Source: Heliocybe sulcata
Lineage: Eukaryota; Basidiomycota; Agaricomycetes; Gloeophyllales; Gloeophyllaceae
Assembly: GCA_004369045.1 (NCBI GenBank)
Contig: ML213511.1
Coordinates: forward strand, 1 to 64,000
Direction: 5' to 3'
Length of the DNA stretch: 64,000 bases
Notes under the pieces: generated by a model
What the model was told of the DNA's origin: nothing
Seen by the model: the letters and a program-made list of their open reading frames with translations, nothing else
The model's database searches: none
Shown here: one piece after another, positions 13,423-24,019 of the stretch
Layout: every line of letters starts with the position of its first letter
Numbering within the stretch: the stretch's first letter is position 1
Translations under genes and position numbers: made by a program

Positions 13423-13553
13423 TGTCTACTGGTTGTCTACTGGGCTATCGGGCATCTACTGGGCATCTACTGGGCGGCTACTGGGCGTCTACTGGGCGGC
13501 TATCGGGCATCTACTGGGCGGTTACCGGGCATCTACTGGGCGGCTACTGGGCC
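13423..13553 (+). repeat. Subterminal 11-bp tandem array
   Basis: About a dozen degenerate copies of an 11-base unit close to TCTACTGGGCG, with variants reading CTATCGGGCAT or GTTACCGGGC. Such arrays near one end are typical of CACTA-like elements, where they bind the element's own proteins. The array lies about 340 bases inside the right inverted repeat and has no counterpart at the left end. Confidence 0.8.
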
Positions 13554-13896
13554 AATACATTTTGCAAGGTTGCAGAATATATCATCTTCATAACCATTTC
13601 GGACAATGTCGGCAGCTGATATTATGTATCTTGTATTATTTATTGAATTATAGTCCATGTAAAAATATCTATTGAGCAACATTTAGCGAGCCCCCAAAAT
13701 CCCAAATTTTGTCATATTCTAAATTGATTGCAAAGGAAGATATATTACTAGCATTATGCATAGCATTTTTATCTCTGCTATACAGTCTTGCAAAAGGAAT
13801 CACAATAGATGATATATATAGGGAGCCATGAAGGGTTTCAAGAATAATAACTTTTGCAAGTTAGGGAATCAATTATAAAATTAAATGGATTTGATT
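13554..13896. other. AT-rich right subterminal stretch of the transposon
   Basis: Noncoding AT-rich sequence between the 11-bp array and the right inverted repeat, resembling the left subterminal region in composition. Confidence 0.5.
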
Positions 13897-13948
13897 TCCA
13901 TTTTGACCAACATATCGTAACGTCCGAAATGGTGCAACTCCCGCTGTG
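13897..13948 (-). repeat. Right terminal inverted repeat of the transposon
   Basis: Read on the minus strand it begins CACAGCGGGAGTT and matches the left repeat at 47 of 52 positions. CAA at 13949-13951 follows. Confidence 0.92.
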
Positions 13949-14091
13949 CAAGTACGGCGATTCAAATGTCGGCATCCCGACACCAAAGTCGGCGTCTTCT
14001 CACGCCACAGACGCGTCAATACCCCTGTTCAGATCTCTCGTTCTTCTTAGTACCCACTAGGTAAAGAAGGCTGTCTGTGTTTCCTGCTAGA

Positions 14092-14961
14092 ATGCTTGTC
14101 GTGCATACTATTATCTGGGGTATTCCGCGGTTTATACCGTCACAGCTCAAATCATTTCTCTATGCCCACCTAGCGAAAGCCAGTGCCCGGCGGGGCGGCC
14201 AATTGTTCGCCAATATCTTTCGCCTTCCCTTCAACCTCGTCCTCAAGTTGTCCACCGAACCGACGCCAAATGAGGCCCATGGCTTGCGGATTGCGGGGTC
14301 TATTCCCGGGGTACAAGCACCTCTCCTCATCGACTATGCCTCCACCGACACCTGTTCGTACACGCTCATGTCTTGGATCGAAGGGGACTGCTGCAGCGAT
14401 GTTTGGGACGACCTTACTCCCGCAGATAAGCAGCGCATTGTCAGGGAGCTCCGCATGCAAATCAGCGTGCTACGGAGTCGGACAGTTGGACGCAGCCGCT
14501 GCATATGCGCCGCGTCGGGCGCCTCTATCTCAGACCCACACATCCCCTGGGTCCGAGAAGATCCCCAAGTCTTCTCGTCCTCGAGCGACTTCTTCAAACA
14601 AGTATGGGTTGGGCTGAACTTCGACCGCTTGCGCAACACCATCAAGCCTGCCATCCAGCCGCTCATAGACCGCGATGCTGTGCCCATCGTTTTCTGTCAT
14701 GGGGACTTATTGCCGAAAAACCTCATTCTGCCTGGAGGTCTCTCGCAACGGCGAAGGAGTAATACCGCCCTGACTATCATCGACTGGGAATACTCGGGCT
14801 GGATGCCTCTGCCTTGGGAGGCTCTCAAAGCAACATGGCTCGTTTGTGACCGTGATGAAGAGGAATGGTATGGGATGATGCGAGAAGTGTTCCCAGAGTC
14901 GTTAGCGGACTTGGAGGCGGATTGGCTCTGGAGGACCAAGGCCAACATCCCAATCCTGTAG
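14092..14961 (+). CDS. Aminoglycoside-phosphotransferase-like (APH) kinase
   Basis: Single-exon protein of 289 residues in the APH/choline-kinase-like fold (Pfam APH type). The catalytic loop reads FCHGDLLPKNLIL, the Brenner-type H-x-D-x4-N motif, with the catalytic Asp in HGD. It is followed by the metal-binding IIDWEYSGWMP. The N-terminal lobe holds LVLKLS as the candidate Lys strand, and the hinge is SWIEGD. The family is greatly expanded in Agaricomycetes, and most members have unknown small-molecule substrates; antibiotic resistance should not be inferred. The start is the ATG at 14092, because the longer frame begins at a GTG. It lies 143 bases past the end of the DNA transposon. Confidence 0.9.
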   Translation: MLVVHTIIWGIPRFIPSQLKSFLYAHLAKASARRGGQLFANIFRLPFNLVLKLSTEPTPNEAHGLRIAGSIPGVQAPLLIDYASTDTCSYTLMSWIEGDCCSDVWDDLTPADKQRIVRELRMQISVLRSRTVGRSRCICAASGASISDPHIPWVREDPQVFSSSSDFFKQVWVGLNFDRLRNTIKPAIQPLIDRDAVPIVFCHGDLLPKNLILPGGLSQRRRSNTALTIIDWEYSGWMPLPWEALKATWLVCDRDEEEWYGMMREVFPESLADLEADWLWRTKANIPIL

Positions 14962-15525
14962 CTCAACATCCGTTCTTACATGGACGCACTTACTTCTCAT
15001 GCTACCCAGGAGAATATTGTTTCCACTGTCCATTGCAATCGGCTGCCTGATCTCCGTCGCGAAGATCCAGTCTTCCCGTCTCCGCAGCTGGCACCTGAGC
15101 AGTGTTGTACTCGACCTTTTCACGGCTGCCAAGGACGTTTTGCCACAGCAGCAGGTCGCAGTCTCTGAAATTTGAGAAATTGGCTATAGTCCCGGAAGGA
15201 TATGACCATGATACTAGTACTCAGAAGCCTGACGATGAAGAGGGCAGGTGAAACAGCGCTGAAAAGGATGCGATGGTCCTGAGCACGCTCCAGAAAGTCC
15301 ACATACCGCCTGGATATTGAGTCTAAAGCCACTGAAATGGTCGCGGCGACGCCACTCTACGTAGTCACGTGAAGCGTCCGTAGGTCACGCGCACGAGCTT
15401 CAACTGAACCAGACGTAATATCAATTCGCGACGAAGAAACGACTTTGAATCCTCGCCTTTTCTCTTCTTGAAGTTGGTTAGTACTACCTAGAGATCTCTT
15501 GCTCCTGTCGTATCAAATAATTACA
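14962..15525. other. Intergenic stretch with an unassigned minus-strand frame
   Basis: Minus-strand frames at 14902-15332 give short Arg-rich and hydrophobic peptides, but none starts at a convincing ATG in a chain I could splice or matches a family. A CACGTG palindrome lies near 15366, in the promoter side of the next gene. Confidence 0.4.
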
Positions 15526-16848
15526 ATGGTGAGAAGCAAGACCTGTGCAATGGTATTCATCAGTGCTGATGTCCCAGTTATTTCCAGCCTAAGGTGAGGA
15601 TCAGCTCAGATTATATCGGCTATAGCAGCCAGGATGCCGTGTCCTGATCAGCATGACTCTTCAAGCGTAGGAAATCCGCCAAACAGAAGAAACCACGTCC
15701 AATTGTAACCCCGGAACCTCAGGCGCCCACCAACCTGGCTCAAAATCGTACTTACTTCGCTCTTCTCAGCCTCCCGGCGGAGGCCACACGTCTTGTATGG
15801 GGAAACGTAGCGTGTATAGGAGATATCTATGCACTCTATGACACCACGCGGGTTCTCCGTGACTTGTTCAACCAGAGCGTGTTCAAGCGTGTCCACGTCC
15901 AGGGCTCAATGCGAGATACGTTTGCCTTCCGCCGTACGATGAAGTCTCAGGAGGCCATCAGTACCGTGGAAGAACTTTCCTTCGCGTACGACGAAGCAGA
16001 AAAGTCCGTGGACTTCGAGGAAGAGTTGCTTGAAGTGCATTTGAAGCACGCCCCAAGGCTCAAGTCTCTGCGTATCAACTTTAGTGAAGACGGCAATGCA
16101 CGCTCTTACCCGAACGAGTTCCAATATGCCTTGCTTAGGACTCTCGCCACAAGTGCACCTGGGACGCTTAGGACCCTTGCTCTCATCAATCTCGTTGCCC
16201 ACTGAAGAAAATCAGGAGAAATATCCGAAGTGGCAAGCACCACTCACTTCCATGTCCCTACACGTCTTGTCGGACCTCTCCGGGAACGCCGGCTGCAATG
16301 TGGAGATGGACATCGGCCTGGATGATGCGTGGGAGAGTATACCCCGCTGCTTTCTTGCATCATCCCAAGACACCCTACAGTCGCTATCTTTGGAGTCCGA
16401 GAACTTGATAATAGGCTACTTCAGACCTGGAATCGACTCCGACTCCTTAGCAGAGTTGCACTTCCCTCGTCTCAAGAACTTGATGTTGGGCAGGATGGCC
16501 TTTGACGACGAAGACAAAGGTCGACCTGTTCAAAAGTTCATTGTCAGTCACAAGCAGAACCTCGAACGACTCGTACTCAAGAGGTGCTCCATGGTCTGTC
16601 TCTCCTGTAACACCGCTCCAGAAGCTAGATGGAAAGATACGTTTACGAGATGGGCGAAGGAGCTATGCTGCCTGAGAGAGGTAGAGGTCTTCGATCATGA
16701 TTATCAGCTATGGGAGGGCGAGTATGATTTCTGCTTTGAAGATCCAGAATGGGCAGATCTGGAGGATGGCGAAATCGCCGCTTTCCTAGCTGAGGACGCA
16801 GCAGCACTGCAGATGCTGAAAAATGCTACCAAGCAGCGGAAAAGCTGA
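15526..16848 (+). CDS. F-box/LRR-like protein with micro-exons at the start
   Basis: The best model has four exons: 15526-15528 (ATG only), 15588-15593 (six bases), 15666-16152 and 16208-16848, giving 378 residues in phase. The start then reads MPKRRKSAKQKKP, basic and possibly a nuclear signal. Residues about 30-80 (YFALLSLPAEATRLVWGNV, then repeated Leu/Val-rich turns) look like a divergent F-box. The body has leucine-rich spacing such as LKSLRINF, LQSLSLESENL and LKNLMLGRM, as in fungal F-box/LRR proteins that select ubiquitination targets. The end is acidic and then helical. The intron at 16153-16207 is needed to pass a stop in the first frame. The micro-exons are inferred from splice signals only, and another upstream start is possible. 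Confidence 0.68.
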
Positions 16849-16953
16849 ATAGGTGATAGACTCTCGACCATGTAGCACACCCCTGCTCGCTGCATGCGGC
16901 ATTATCTGAGATATTCGCCCAGTCTGTATGTTTGCTCTGCATGTACACCGCGT

Positions 16954-17987
16954 CTATAGAAGTGTGTACCCGCCTACATCGGAGGTAATAAGCCAAAAAG
17001 CCTCAAGACAGCCCTAACCGCACTTACCATCAATTCTCAAATCACTCCCGGTCATAAAACTCCCCGCATTACTTGCAAGCAATACTACCGCACCGCACAA
17101 CTCCTCCGGCTTACCCATCCTTCCCATCGGCGTTCTCTCATTCCATATCCGCCTCGCCTCAGTCAAATGATCTCCCTCATTCAATACCGTATCCATATAC
17201 CCAGGCGAGATACTGTTCACGCGGATACCGTGCTGGGCCCACTCGACTGCCAGGTGCCTGGCTAGATGGAGGACGCCCGCTTTCGAGACATTGTACGCTG
17301 CTTGGGGTTGCGGAAAGTTGATAGAGTGGCCTGACATGGAGGCGACAAGGATGATGGAGCCCGGCGTGGATTTATTGATCATGGTCCTAAATCAAAATCA
17401 TGTTCAGTGCCATGGCCCAGACACAAATGGGGCAGCATCGAACTTAGCCACCGCCCTCGCACAAACAAATGCCCCCGTCAAATTGACTTCCATAATCCTA
17501 TTCCACTGCTCCATCCCCATCTCGAGCGTATCCACTACTCCTACAATCCCCGCGCAATGCAGCAGCACCTCCACCCCACCGAGCTCACCTACCACACTCT
17601 CCACCGCCTCGGTGACCATCGTCTCGTCCGCGACATTGACCGGCTTGAAGATAACTTTCGCGCTAGGGAAGGAAGTGGAGAGGGAGGACGCGGCTACTTG
17701 GCCCGTTTCGATGTCGCGGTCGAAGATGCAGAGCCCGGAAAGGCCATGTTCTAGTAGGGCGGTGGAGGTAGTGTATCCAAGACCACCTGCGCCCCCGGTG
17801 ACTATTTGGCGATCAAGAGACACATGAAGAGATCAATATGTGTAACATTCGTACCGATAGCTCTTTTGCCCGCTAGAGAGAACCGCGCCTGAGCGCGCTC
17901 TTCAGGAACTTGAGGGAGCGGTGCAGGTAAGACAGGGTCTTCCGGGCTCCGGAAATCGATCTTGGCGAGAGGTTGAAGATCAGGCAT
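16954..17987 (-). CDS. Short-chain dehydrogenase/reductase (SDR)
   Basis: NAD(P)-dependent oxidoreductase of the classical SDR family. Four exons are needed, including a last one of a few codons that restores the usual ending after a GTAAGT donor (RIDGGYTL). Seen in order: the Rossmann motif VTGGAGGLG split by the first intron (GTACGA donor), the LLHCAG strand, NLTGAF, the catalytic Ser in ILVASMSG, the active-site YNVSK, and ISPGYMDT. The N-terminal extension of about 45 residues (from MPDLQPLAKIDFRSP) and the overall pattern recall polyol dehydrogenases such as D-arabinitol or mannitol/sorbose reductases, but the substrate is not proven. I chose 17987 as the start; an upstream in-frame ATG at 18086 gives an unlikely leader. 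It converges with the F-box-like gene, 106 bases apart. Confidence 0.9.
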
Positions 17988-18204
17988 TAGTTCAGACGGT
18001 TTGTGATTGAGATCACGTTGAGTGCGGACGTTGAGTGCGGGGAAGATATATGATAATGATCGATCAACATCGTCATGTGATCTCATTAGAAGCCTTGACG
18101 CGTGGAGCGAAGCGGTAGCACGCCGTTTCCTGAGCCGGTAGTAAAGTGTAGTCCAGCATCATGGATTATATCGTAATGGTGCTCGTACACAGGTTTGCAA
18201 TCGT

Positions 18205-19169
18205 CTATGCCGAAGTTCCTGCAGCGTCCTCAATGACTTCGACAGGATGGCGCTTCCGCCATTCTGCCAGCCCTGCTTCCAATGTGCGCTCGTCCGTGCC
18301 GTGGCGAACCAGACAAAATGTTACTCCTTCACGCAACAGAACGATAAGATGGAGAACTTGGCTGAGGAACTTTAGACGCTTACCGAGAGATTCTACTTCC
18401 TTGTTTCTGTGCTCGTCGTCGAAGAATAACTAGCACACGACGCTGACTTAGCGTGGCAGTGTGCAGCCCATGCGCGGACGTACCATCTCAGAGTACGGCA
18501 ACCCAGTTTTTTGATGCAGCTTCTTGAAGTGCGTAATCTTCGATCCTAAAATAGTGTTGGTCAACAAGGATCGTATCCGAAAAGCAAACCAGTCTACCAG
18601 GGTATATTTCCATCTGGTCGAAGAACTCTATTGCAGGTGTCGGAGAGTCGTGTTTATCGCCTGCTCGGGGAGGCACGAGGAGGAGCTGAAGGGCGCGTCG
18701 AGCTCTATTACAGGCAAATCCAATGAACTCGACGGTGGAAGGAGAACGGACTGGATGCACGTACAGATCAGGCGCAGAGGTTCGGGAACACGCAGCAATC
18801 GTCACGTCGGCCGAGCGAAGTCGATGTAGAATTTGTGGGACTTCGTGGTAGAATTCTATCTTCTCATTATGTCTACGGCGGTATACAGATATATATCAAT
18901 GAAGTGCATGGGGTGGAGTGACGCTGCTGGGACGCACCTATCGAGAACCTGATTTAAAGTGTTCCCCTCCCTCCGCAGTGGAGCTAACAGAGCGCATATA
19001 AGCACTTGTCCTTAACCAAATCATCCTTCTATGCACTTGCAAGTAACATGGGTGTCTATCCACAGATCCCATAGGGTGTAACTGCGGCGTGGTGCGCGTT
19101 CAGTCGGAGGGGCGCATTGCGTATATATTATGACACGAACTCTAGGTCGAACGCAATAAGCTTGGGCAT
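18205..19169 (-). CDS. Magnesium-dependent phosphatase-1 (MDP1) family, HAD fold
   Basis: HAD-superfamily phosphatase related to eukaryotic MDP-1, acting on small phosphorylated metabolites or protein phosphotyrosine. The first exon (from the ATG at 19169, MPKLIAFDL) joins in phase to DYTLWDLWIDTH, giving the nucleophile motif FDLDYTLW. Later exons carry EFYHEVPQILHRLRSADV, the motif-II region IAACSRTSAPD, EIYPG followed by SKITHFKKLHQKTGLPYS, and the motif-IV acidic pair in LFFDDEHRN. The end is GLAEWRKRHP and a short tail stopping at 18205. At least six introns split it. The gene is the left edge of a local tandem duplication: scraps of the same gene lie at 23880-24015. It is transcribed away from the adjacent cyclin gene. 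Confidence 0.9.
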
Positions 19170-19517
19170 TCGGGTCGTCATTGTTTCTAGTAATAAACTC
19201 CAGGAGATGCGATGCAAGTCTAGTAGCTGTAGAGAACGGAGGGGGACGTCGCGGATGTAGGAGGGAAGTACGATCCGAACGTGGTGGGGTCGATGACTCG
19301 GGGCCCTCTCTTCTCAAACGTCCAAGCATGTCCTGCCGCTCTTCCTGCCGCTCTTTCTCTGTTTGCTGAGGCTCATACCCCACAACGCTCCTTGATTGCA
19401 GTCGACGGGTATATCAAGGCAACAGAACATAAAAAACAGTATCCTCTGCTGGCCTCAGGTTTTACTCTCGTTTCCATCGCTTTCCTTGGTTGGACGCCAA
19501 TAAGCTTAGCAGCCCTT

Positions 19518-22500
19518 ATGTCTGCGCACGGAACTGAAGGCCCTGGCTCCCATGCATCGGACAGGAACCATACAATGCACTTCTCCCGCTCATACTACAC
19601 GGAGGACTTTTCTTTCCGCTCGAACAGTTTTGGCGAACGTGCGTATAGCCAGTCTTCAAGCCCCTATGAAGCAGAAGTGGACGACTCGCATAATGCAAGC
19701 CCTGGTGGGCTCCTGAAACATGCCTGTAACACTCTGGATAGTGCGGGAGAGACCGAGGACATGCTCTCTCCGACCGGACTCAAGGTTTCGTCCTCGCCCA
19801 TCCCCGTTCCTGCCAGTAGCAGCCCAGGATATGACGACTTGAAAACCCTGAGCACGCCAGATCTCTCTCCGGATGCTTCTAGTCCACTTTTGAGCTCGGA
19901 TTTTCCGTATCCCGACTTCTTCGACGGCGACGAACTGCAAGAAACACTTGATTCCCCGAATACTAGCGGTGATGCAGATGCAAGACTGACTGGTAACGCA
20001 AAACGGCTCCCCAGTAAAGCTACGAAGGAATTCTTAGGTTCTTCTGGTCGCGGCGAAACGCGTCCTCGCGACCTGGAGGACGACTGTAGCTCTTCTGAAT
20101 GTTCTGACTCTGTTCGCAGCCCTGTACGGAGGATAGACAACGCTATGGCTTGTGAGGGTTCTGAGAATGACGGAAGTTCTTCGGTGTGTGTTGGATCTGC
20201 TCCCGGTCCGGACTCTAGGGTGGACGGCAACAGTGAATATATGCCAGACGGAAGCAAGATTCTGAAGAGGAAACGAAGCTCACAAGGATCCTTGGACTTT
20301 TCTAGTGCTTCTGCTGTTACAAGTGCGACCGCCTTTATCTGTCCTAAGGCGCTTGGCTCTCAGGTGGACCATGAAATCATCCCTAGGAAGAAAGCCAGGA
20401 GAATGGACGAACAACAACAGTCTGGTGACATCCTTACTGCCGTCAGCATTCAAGGAACAAGACCTATTGAGCGCCAACTCACCAAAGGAACGAATACGTT
20501 GTCAGAAGTTGACTCCGTCACTGAGGATGCGTCAATGTCTGAGGCCTCCGAGTTCGAAGATGAATACACTTATGGCTGGGCCACACCATACCAGATGTCC
20601 GACGAAGAGCGCACTTTCGGTGGACAGCTGAACGAGCTGTTGCTAGACGTCTTAGACCGCCGCGCTCGAGGCCTCTCCCCGCGGCGATACTACGACACGT
20701 ACCTGGATGACCGGGCTATACCTCCCACCAATGAGTCTCAGGATCGTACACCCACTCTAGAGGACCACACTGGTGAGCAAGATATTGCTTTTCTGCGCGA
20801 ACTAGACAGAAGGCTAGCGAAACTGGTTAACAACGGCGGTGGCTGCTCCGAGAGCGTGGTAAACGCCGATTCCGGTCTCTCCGACGCATCGTGCCACGCT
20901 GGCAGCGGCGCCGCTTGTTCTTCTTCATCTTCCACGTCTACCGCTACCATTATGGTCCAAGATCAACCCGCAACCGACGCCTCGGGTTCTGCTCCTGAAG
21001 CAGACCGCCATACGTGGTCAGTTCAGACGCCAGAGGAGTATCTCGCGGCCCAGGAATCTCATCGCGCAATGCAACAACGACGAAGAGAGTCTCGCGCTGG
21101 CAACGACTCTCTCGGTCCTGCTTCAGAGGCACGCCGCCATAAGCGATTTGTAAAGAGGCGTGAGGAATACGTCGAGGCTGTTGAGGAGTCTCATGTCGCG
21201 ATGGCAAGTAGGAAGAGGAAGAGGGAGGCTTCCCCTGGACATGGCGTTGAGCGAGCTGCAGGAGACGTCTCTCAGCACGTAGACGGAGGTTCTGCGGTCT
21301 CTACGGCGCAGCCACCGCGTCCCATGGCGAAATCAGCCAATGGCGACCAAGTCTCACCTCACGCTACGCTTCCAGAAGAAATTCCCTCTGCTTCGTCAGC
21401 AGATGTCTCAGATGTCTCGGATCCCGAAGATCAGAACAGTCATCTCCGCTATGGCATCCCCTTTTACTTTCCACGACCTCCGTCAACGGCGATCGATGGC
21501 GATGAGCTGGTTTATTCCCCTGCTCCTTTGAACTACCTCGCGGGTAAGGCTGCTACGCTTCGCAAGCAGGAGTCCTTACAGTCACAGCTGTTCTCCACCG
21601 GCAGACAGGTTTGTCACTACCTCCTTGAAGGGTTCCATCTTGTTGACCTTGTACCGAATAAAGCCGCTGGTTCCTGTCGACCCCAACACCGCCGGCACCC
21701 GCCAGGGCTCGTCGTCGACAGCCTATACGTACAACACCGAGACTTATGTATCGACTGAGGCCGCCACAAGGCCATCATCCCCCCCAGTGCCATCCATCGC
21801 CCCGCCACCATTTGAATTTATCCCTAAGGCCCCCCTTAGCGCCCAAGAGGCTGCCGAAATTCGGCTTATCAAACTGGTAGAGCGGGAGAAGGAGCAAAGG
21901 AGACAAGAGGGATTTACCGTTCCCGATGTTGTCGTTCCGAGAATGCATCGCCTGGGCACTTGCACCCCTCCCGAGGGCGCCCAAGATAGTTCAAGCTCGA
22001 GCAGCGGGTCGAGTTTGAGGACGTCGGGAAGCTCATACTCGTGTGTAGGAGAGAAGAGCACGTTGGGCTCCATAGAGAGCAGGTATGATTATCGTGCGGA
22101 GTTTGAGGAGAAGCTCTGCCTGGACGAAAGGACGCGGACGGACCTAATTCATTGGCTATTAACTGTGCGTAATCTTGTTTTGCTAGACTGGTTGTCGAGC
22201 GGTATCTGACCTCAGAGCGCAGGCCGAACCGCAGGCTCCGCCTATGGGGCAACCAAGCGTCTCCTACGAGCAGCTCAAAGAGCAGCTTACTACCTCCCTC
22301 GAGACCCGATTTTGTGCTGTCTACATGTTTCTACGTTATCTCCATGCCATGGCAGACGAAAGAACTGCAGACAGTCAGCCTTTTGGCACTGTCTCTATCG
22401 AGGGGAGTGATCGTCTACTTCAAGATGACGCTTTGGCGTGCTTAGCAATCAGTGTCAAGGTGAGAAAATCAGTGCGTGGGTCTTCGAGCGTGGCTGATGT

Positions 22501-23167
22501 AGGTATCTCGCTCTCTAGTTTTATAGGGATTTTCTTCCCCCGTTGTACCCTGTTGCGGCTGTTGACTTCGTTCGCATGGCGAGATCCGAGTGCACCGTTG
22601 AGTTACTTGAGGTATGTGCTGCTTGTGTCCTCTCTAGCTTCTGTCTAAACAGCGCAACAGGAAGCTCAAAGGGCTATTTTGGATACTATCTCCTTCAGCG
22701 TCGCGGCCAACTCTCCTGCCGCGTACATGGCGGAAATGTATGATGTCCTGCGTTATTCGACGCTCCCCCGGATGGTGACCTTTGGCCCTGCTCCCTGGAA
22801 TCGCGTCCAGAGCGAAGTCTTCGACCGTCTGTTCGGTGCACTTTATGAACCGGACGTTCTGAAATATCCAGTGTCATTGTTGACGGCCGCGGCGCTCCTC
22901 GAAGGCTTGATTGATGTCATGGTAGAATTATACGCCGCGCCCCTGGCCCTCGCGGAGCCAGTCCCCGACGAACTCGAGAAGTTAAGAAGGTATCGGAAGA
23001 CTGCCGAAGAGCAGGTGGAGTCGGTCAAACTCGATATACTAGAACTTTGTCAAGTGTCAGCTGTAAGTCAATCCTGGTTACGAGTGAATATGAGCAGCGC
23101 TGACCATACCTCTATCCAGGAGGATATGGCGGAATGCCGTGCCTGGCTGGTCTCTGTCGCAGAATGA
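19518..23167 (+). CDS. Divergent cyclin with a 730-residue disordered N-terminus
   Basis: Six exons fit exactly: 19518-21608, 21664-22164, 22223-22459, 22519-22611, 22661-23062 and 23120-23167, 1123 residues. The first 700 or so residues are Ser/Glu/Asp-rich with basic patches (KRKRSSQ, RKRKREAS) and look disordered. The C-terminal part is a cyclin box: YRAEFEEKLCLDERTRTDL and IHWLL as helix 1, then ETRFCAVYMFLRYLH, LLQDDALACLAISVKFY, a Pro-rich turn, FVRMA and a closing Leu-rich helix set. Spacing of these blocks matches B/A-type cyclins, but sequence identity is low, so the CDK partner and role are unknown. The ATG at 19518 is chosen because the paralogous copy is alignable around it; an ATG at 19293 is also in frame. 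The paralogue is at 26480-27944. Confidence 0.78.
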
Positions 23168-23469
23168 AGCTATTCTTCGCCGCATTTGTCATTGCCTGAC
23201 TCTGTTGTTGCACTAGTGTTGTATGTGAGCCAGTAAGTGTGTCTGTCACCTGTCAATGTATTTCCATAACTCGAATGTAATCCACCGATGAAACAAATTA
23301 AGCTCTTAAGATCTGCGTTCGATATCTGAGACGACGGCGGAATGAATATATGTCTTGCTCGTCCTAAACGTTCTTGTTAGAGCAGTCTGATCAAGCTCAA
23401 GGCCCGTCGACAATCTCACTATCGCACTTTGCGTAGTCCCTTTCGTGGTGGGTTTGTCAAGGATTGCCA

Positions 23470-23620
23470 GGCCCGGGAGGGGACATAGACTGGGGTCATT
23501 CACTCACGCTTGTACAATGATACCGCTAGGCCACTACACTCGAATACTATCAAGTGTCTGCTAGCGGGAGCACTCGATCTTGCAAGCAAGTTGTGCTCTT
23601 GGGAGCTGCAGGATGGGTAG
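23470..23620 (+). pseudogene. 5' scrap of a duplicated leu5 gene
   Basis: From GGAGGGGACATA through ACACTCGAATACT to GGAGCTGCAGGATG the bases follow, with scattered changes, the promoter and first exon of the intact carrier gene at 28255-28440. The match stops around the first splice donor. This is the truncated right edge of the first copy of the local duplication and cannot encode a carrier. Confidence 0.75.
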
Positions 23621-23879
23621 AGATATCCGAAGATAGGTGATGGCGGTCGTGGATGCGCAATACTCGTTTGTTCAAACGAAGTACTTGACTCAGAAAACAG
23701 GACGGAATACATCAACTCTGGGACGTTAGGTTCGCGGACGGACGTGTTCCATCCTAACGACAAGATCCACACACATGGAGATGTGCCCGTCTTCCTGCTG
23801 GGACTACTCCCTGCAACTCTTGCGCGGGCAATAGACATGGGAAGGATGGTTGCAACGGCTGAGCAAGCCTGTGCAGAAT

Positions 23880-24015
23880 TTGGAAATTCACCAACACAAT
23901 TCACGTTATTCTACGACAATCTTCCAAGTACTCCAATCAATTAGAGACCCAGAGTGCGACTAGTTTGACGCACCTGTCGAGAACCTGATGTGGACTGTTT
24001 CCCTTCCTACATGCA
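23880..24015 (-). pseudogene. Scraps of a duplicated MDP1-type phosphatase gene
   Basis: Two blocks resemble exons of the intact phosphatase gene. Bases around 23960-24015 match 18930-18985 (GACGCACCT and GAGAACCTGAT shared), the exon edge encoding NQVLDR. Bases around 23870-23905 match the exon with the QILHRLRS peptide. The rest of the gene is missing or too changed to align. It marks the left edge of the second copy of the duplication. Confidence 0.7.
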
Positions 24016-24019
24016 GAAA

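Larger units (their letters stand above)
4484..13948 (-). mobile_element. 9.47-kb DNA transposon with 52-bp TIRs, CACTA/CMC-like
   Basis: The ends are inverted repeats of 52 bases (4484-4535 and 13897-13948) differing at five positions, both starting CACAGCGGGAGTT. The trinucleotide CAA flanks both ends (4481-4483 and 13949-13951) as a target-site duplication. Three-base duplications, ends starting CAC and subterminal repeat arrays are known of the CACTA/CMC superfamily, so I infer that class; no search was possible. Inside are two genes on the minus strand: a long transposase-like gene with a second gene downstream. The outer 700 bases on the left and 400 on the right are AT-rich. One in-frame stop in the transposase suggests an inactive copy, but intact ends and a clear target duplication suggest fairly recent insertion. 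Confidence 0.88.

Noticed and set aside
13423-13553. CRISPR-like repeated words
   Set aside because: Units are contiguous 11-mers without spacers, in a fungal transposon end; this is a tandem subterminal array.
14077-14091. Longer start for the APH-like kinase
   Set aside because: The frame begins with GTG, which a nuclear fungal gene would not normally use; the ATG at 14092 fits.
15120-15332. Minus-strand frame of 70 residues
   Set aside because: It starts with GTG, has no recognisable domain, and no convincing splice partner was found.
19281-19517. Upstream extension of the first cyclin
   Set aside because: It begins with GTG. The ATG at 19293 is possible, but the region aligned in the second copy supports coding only around 19518.
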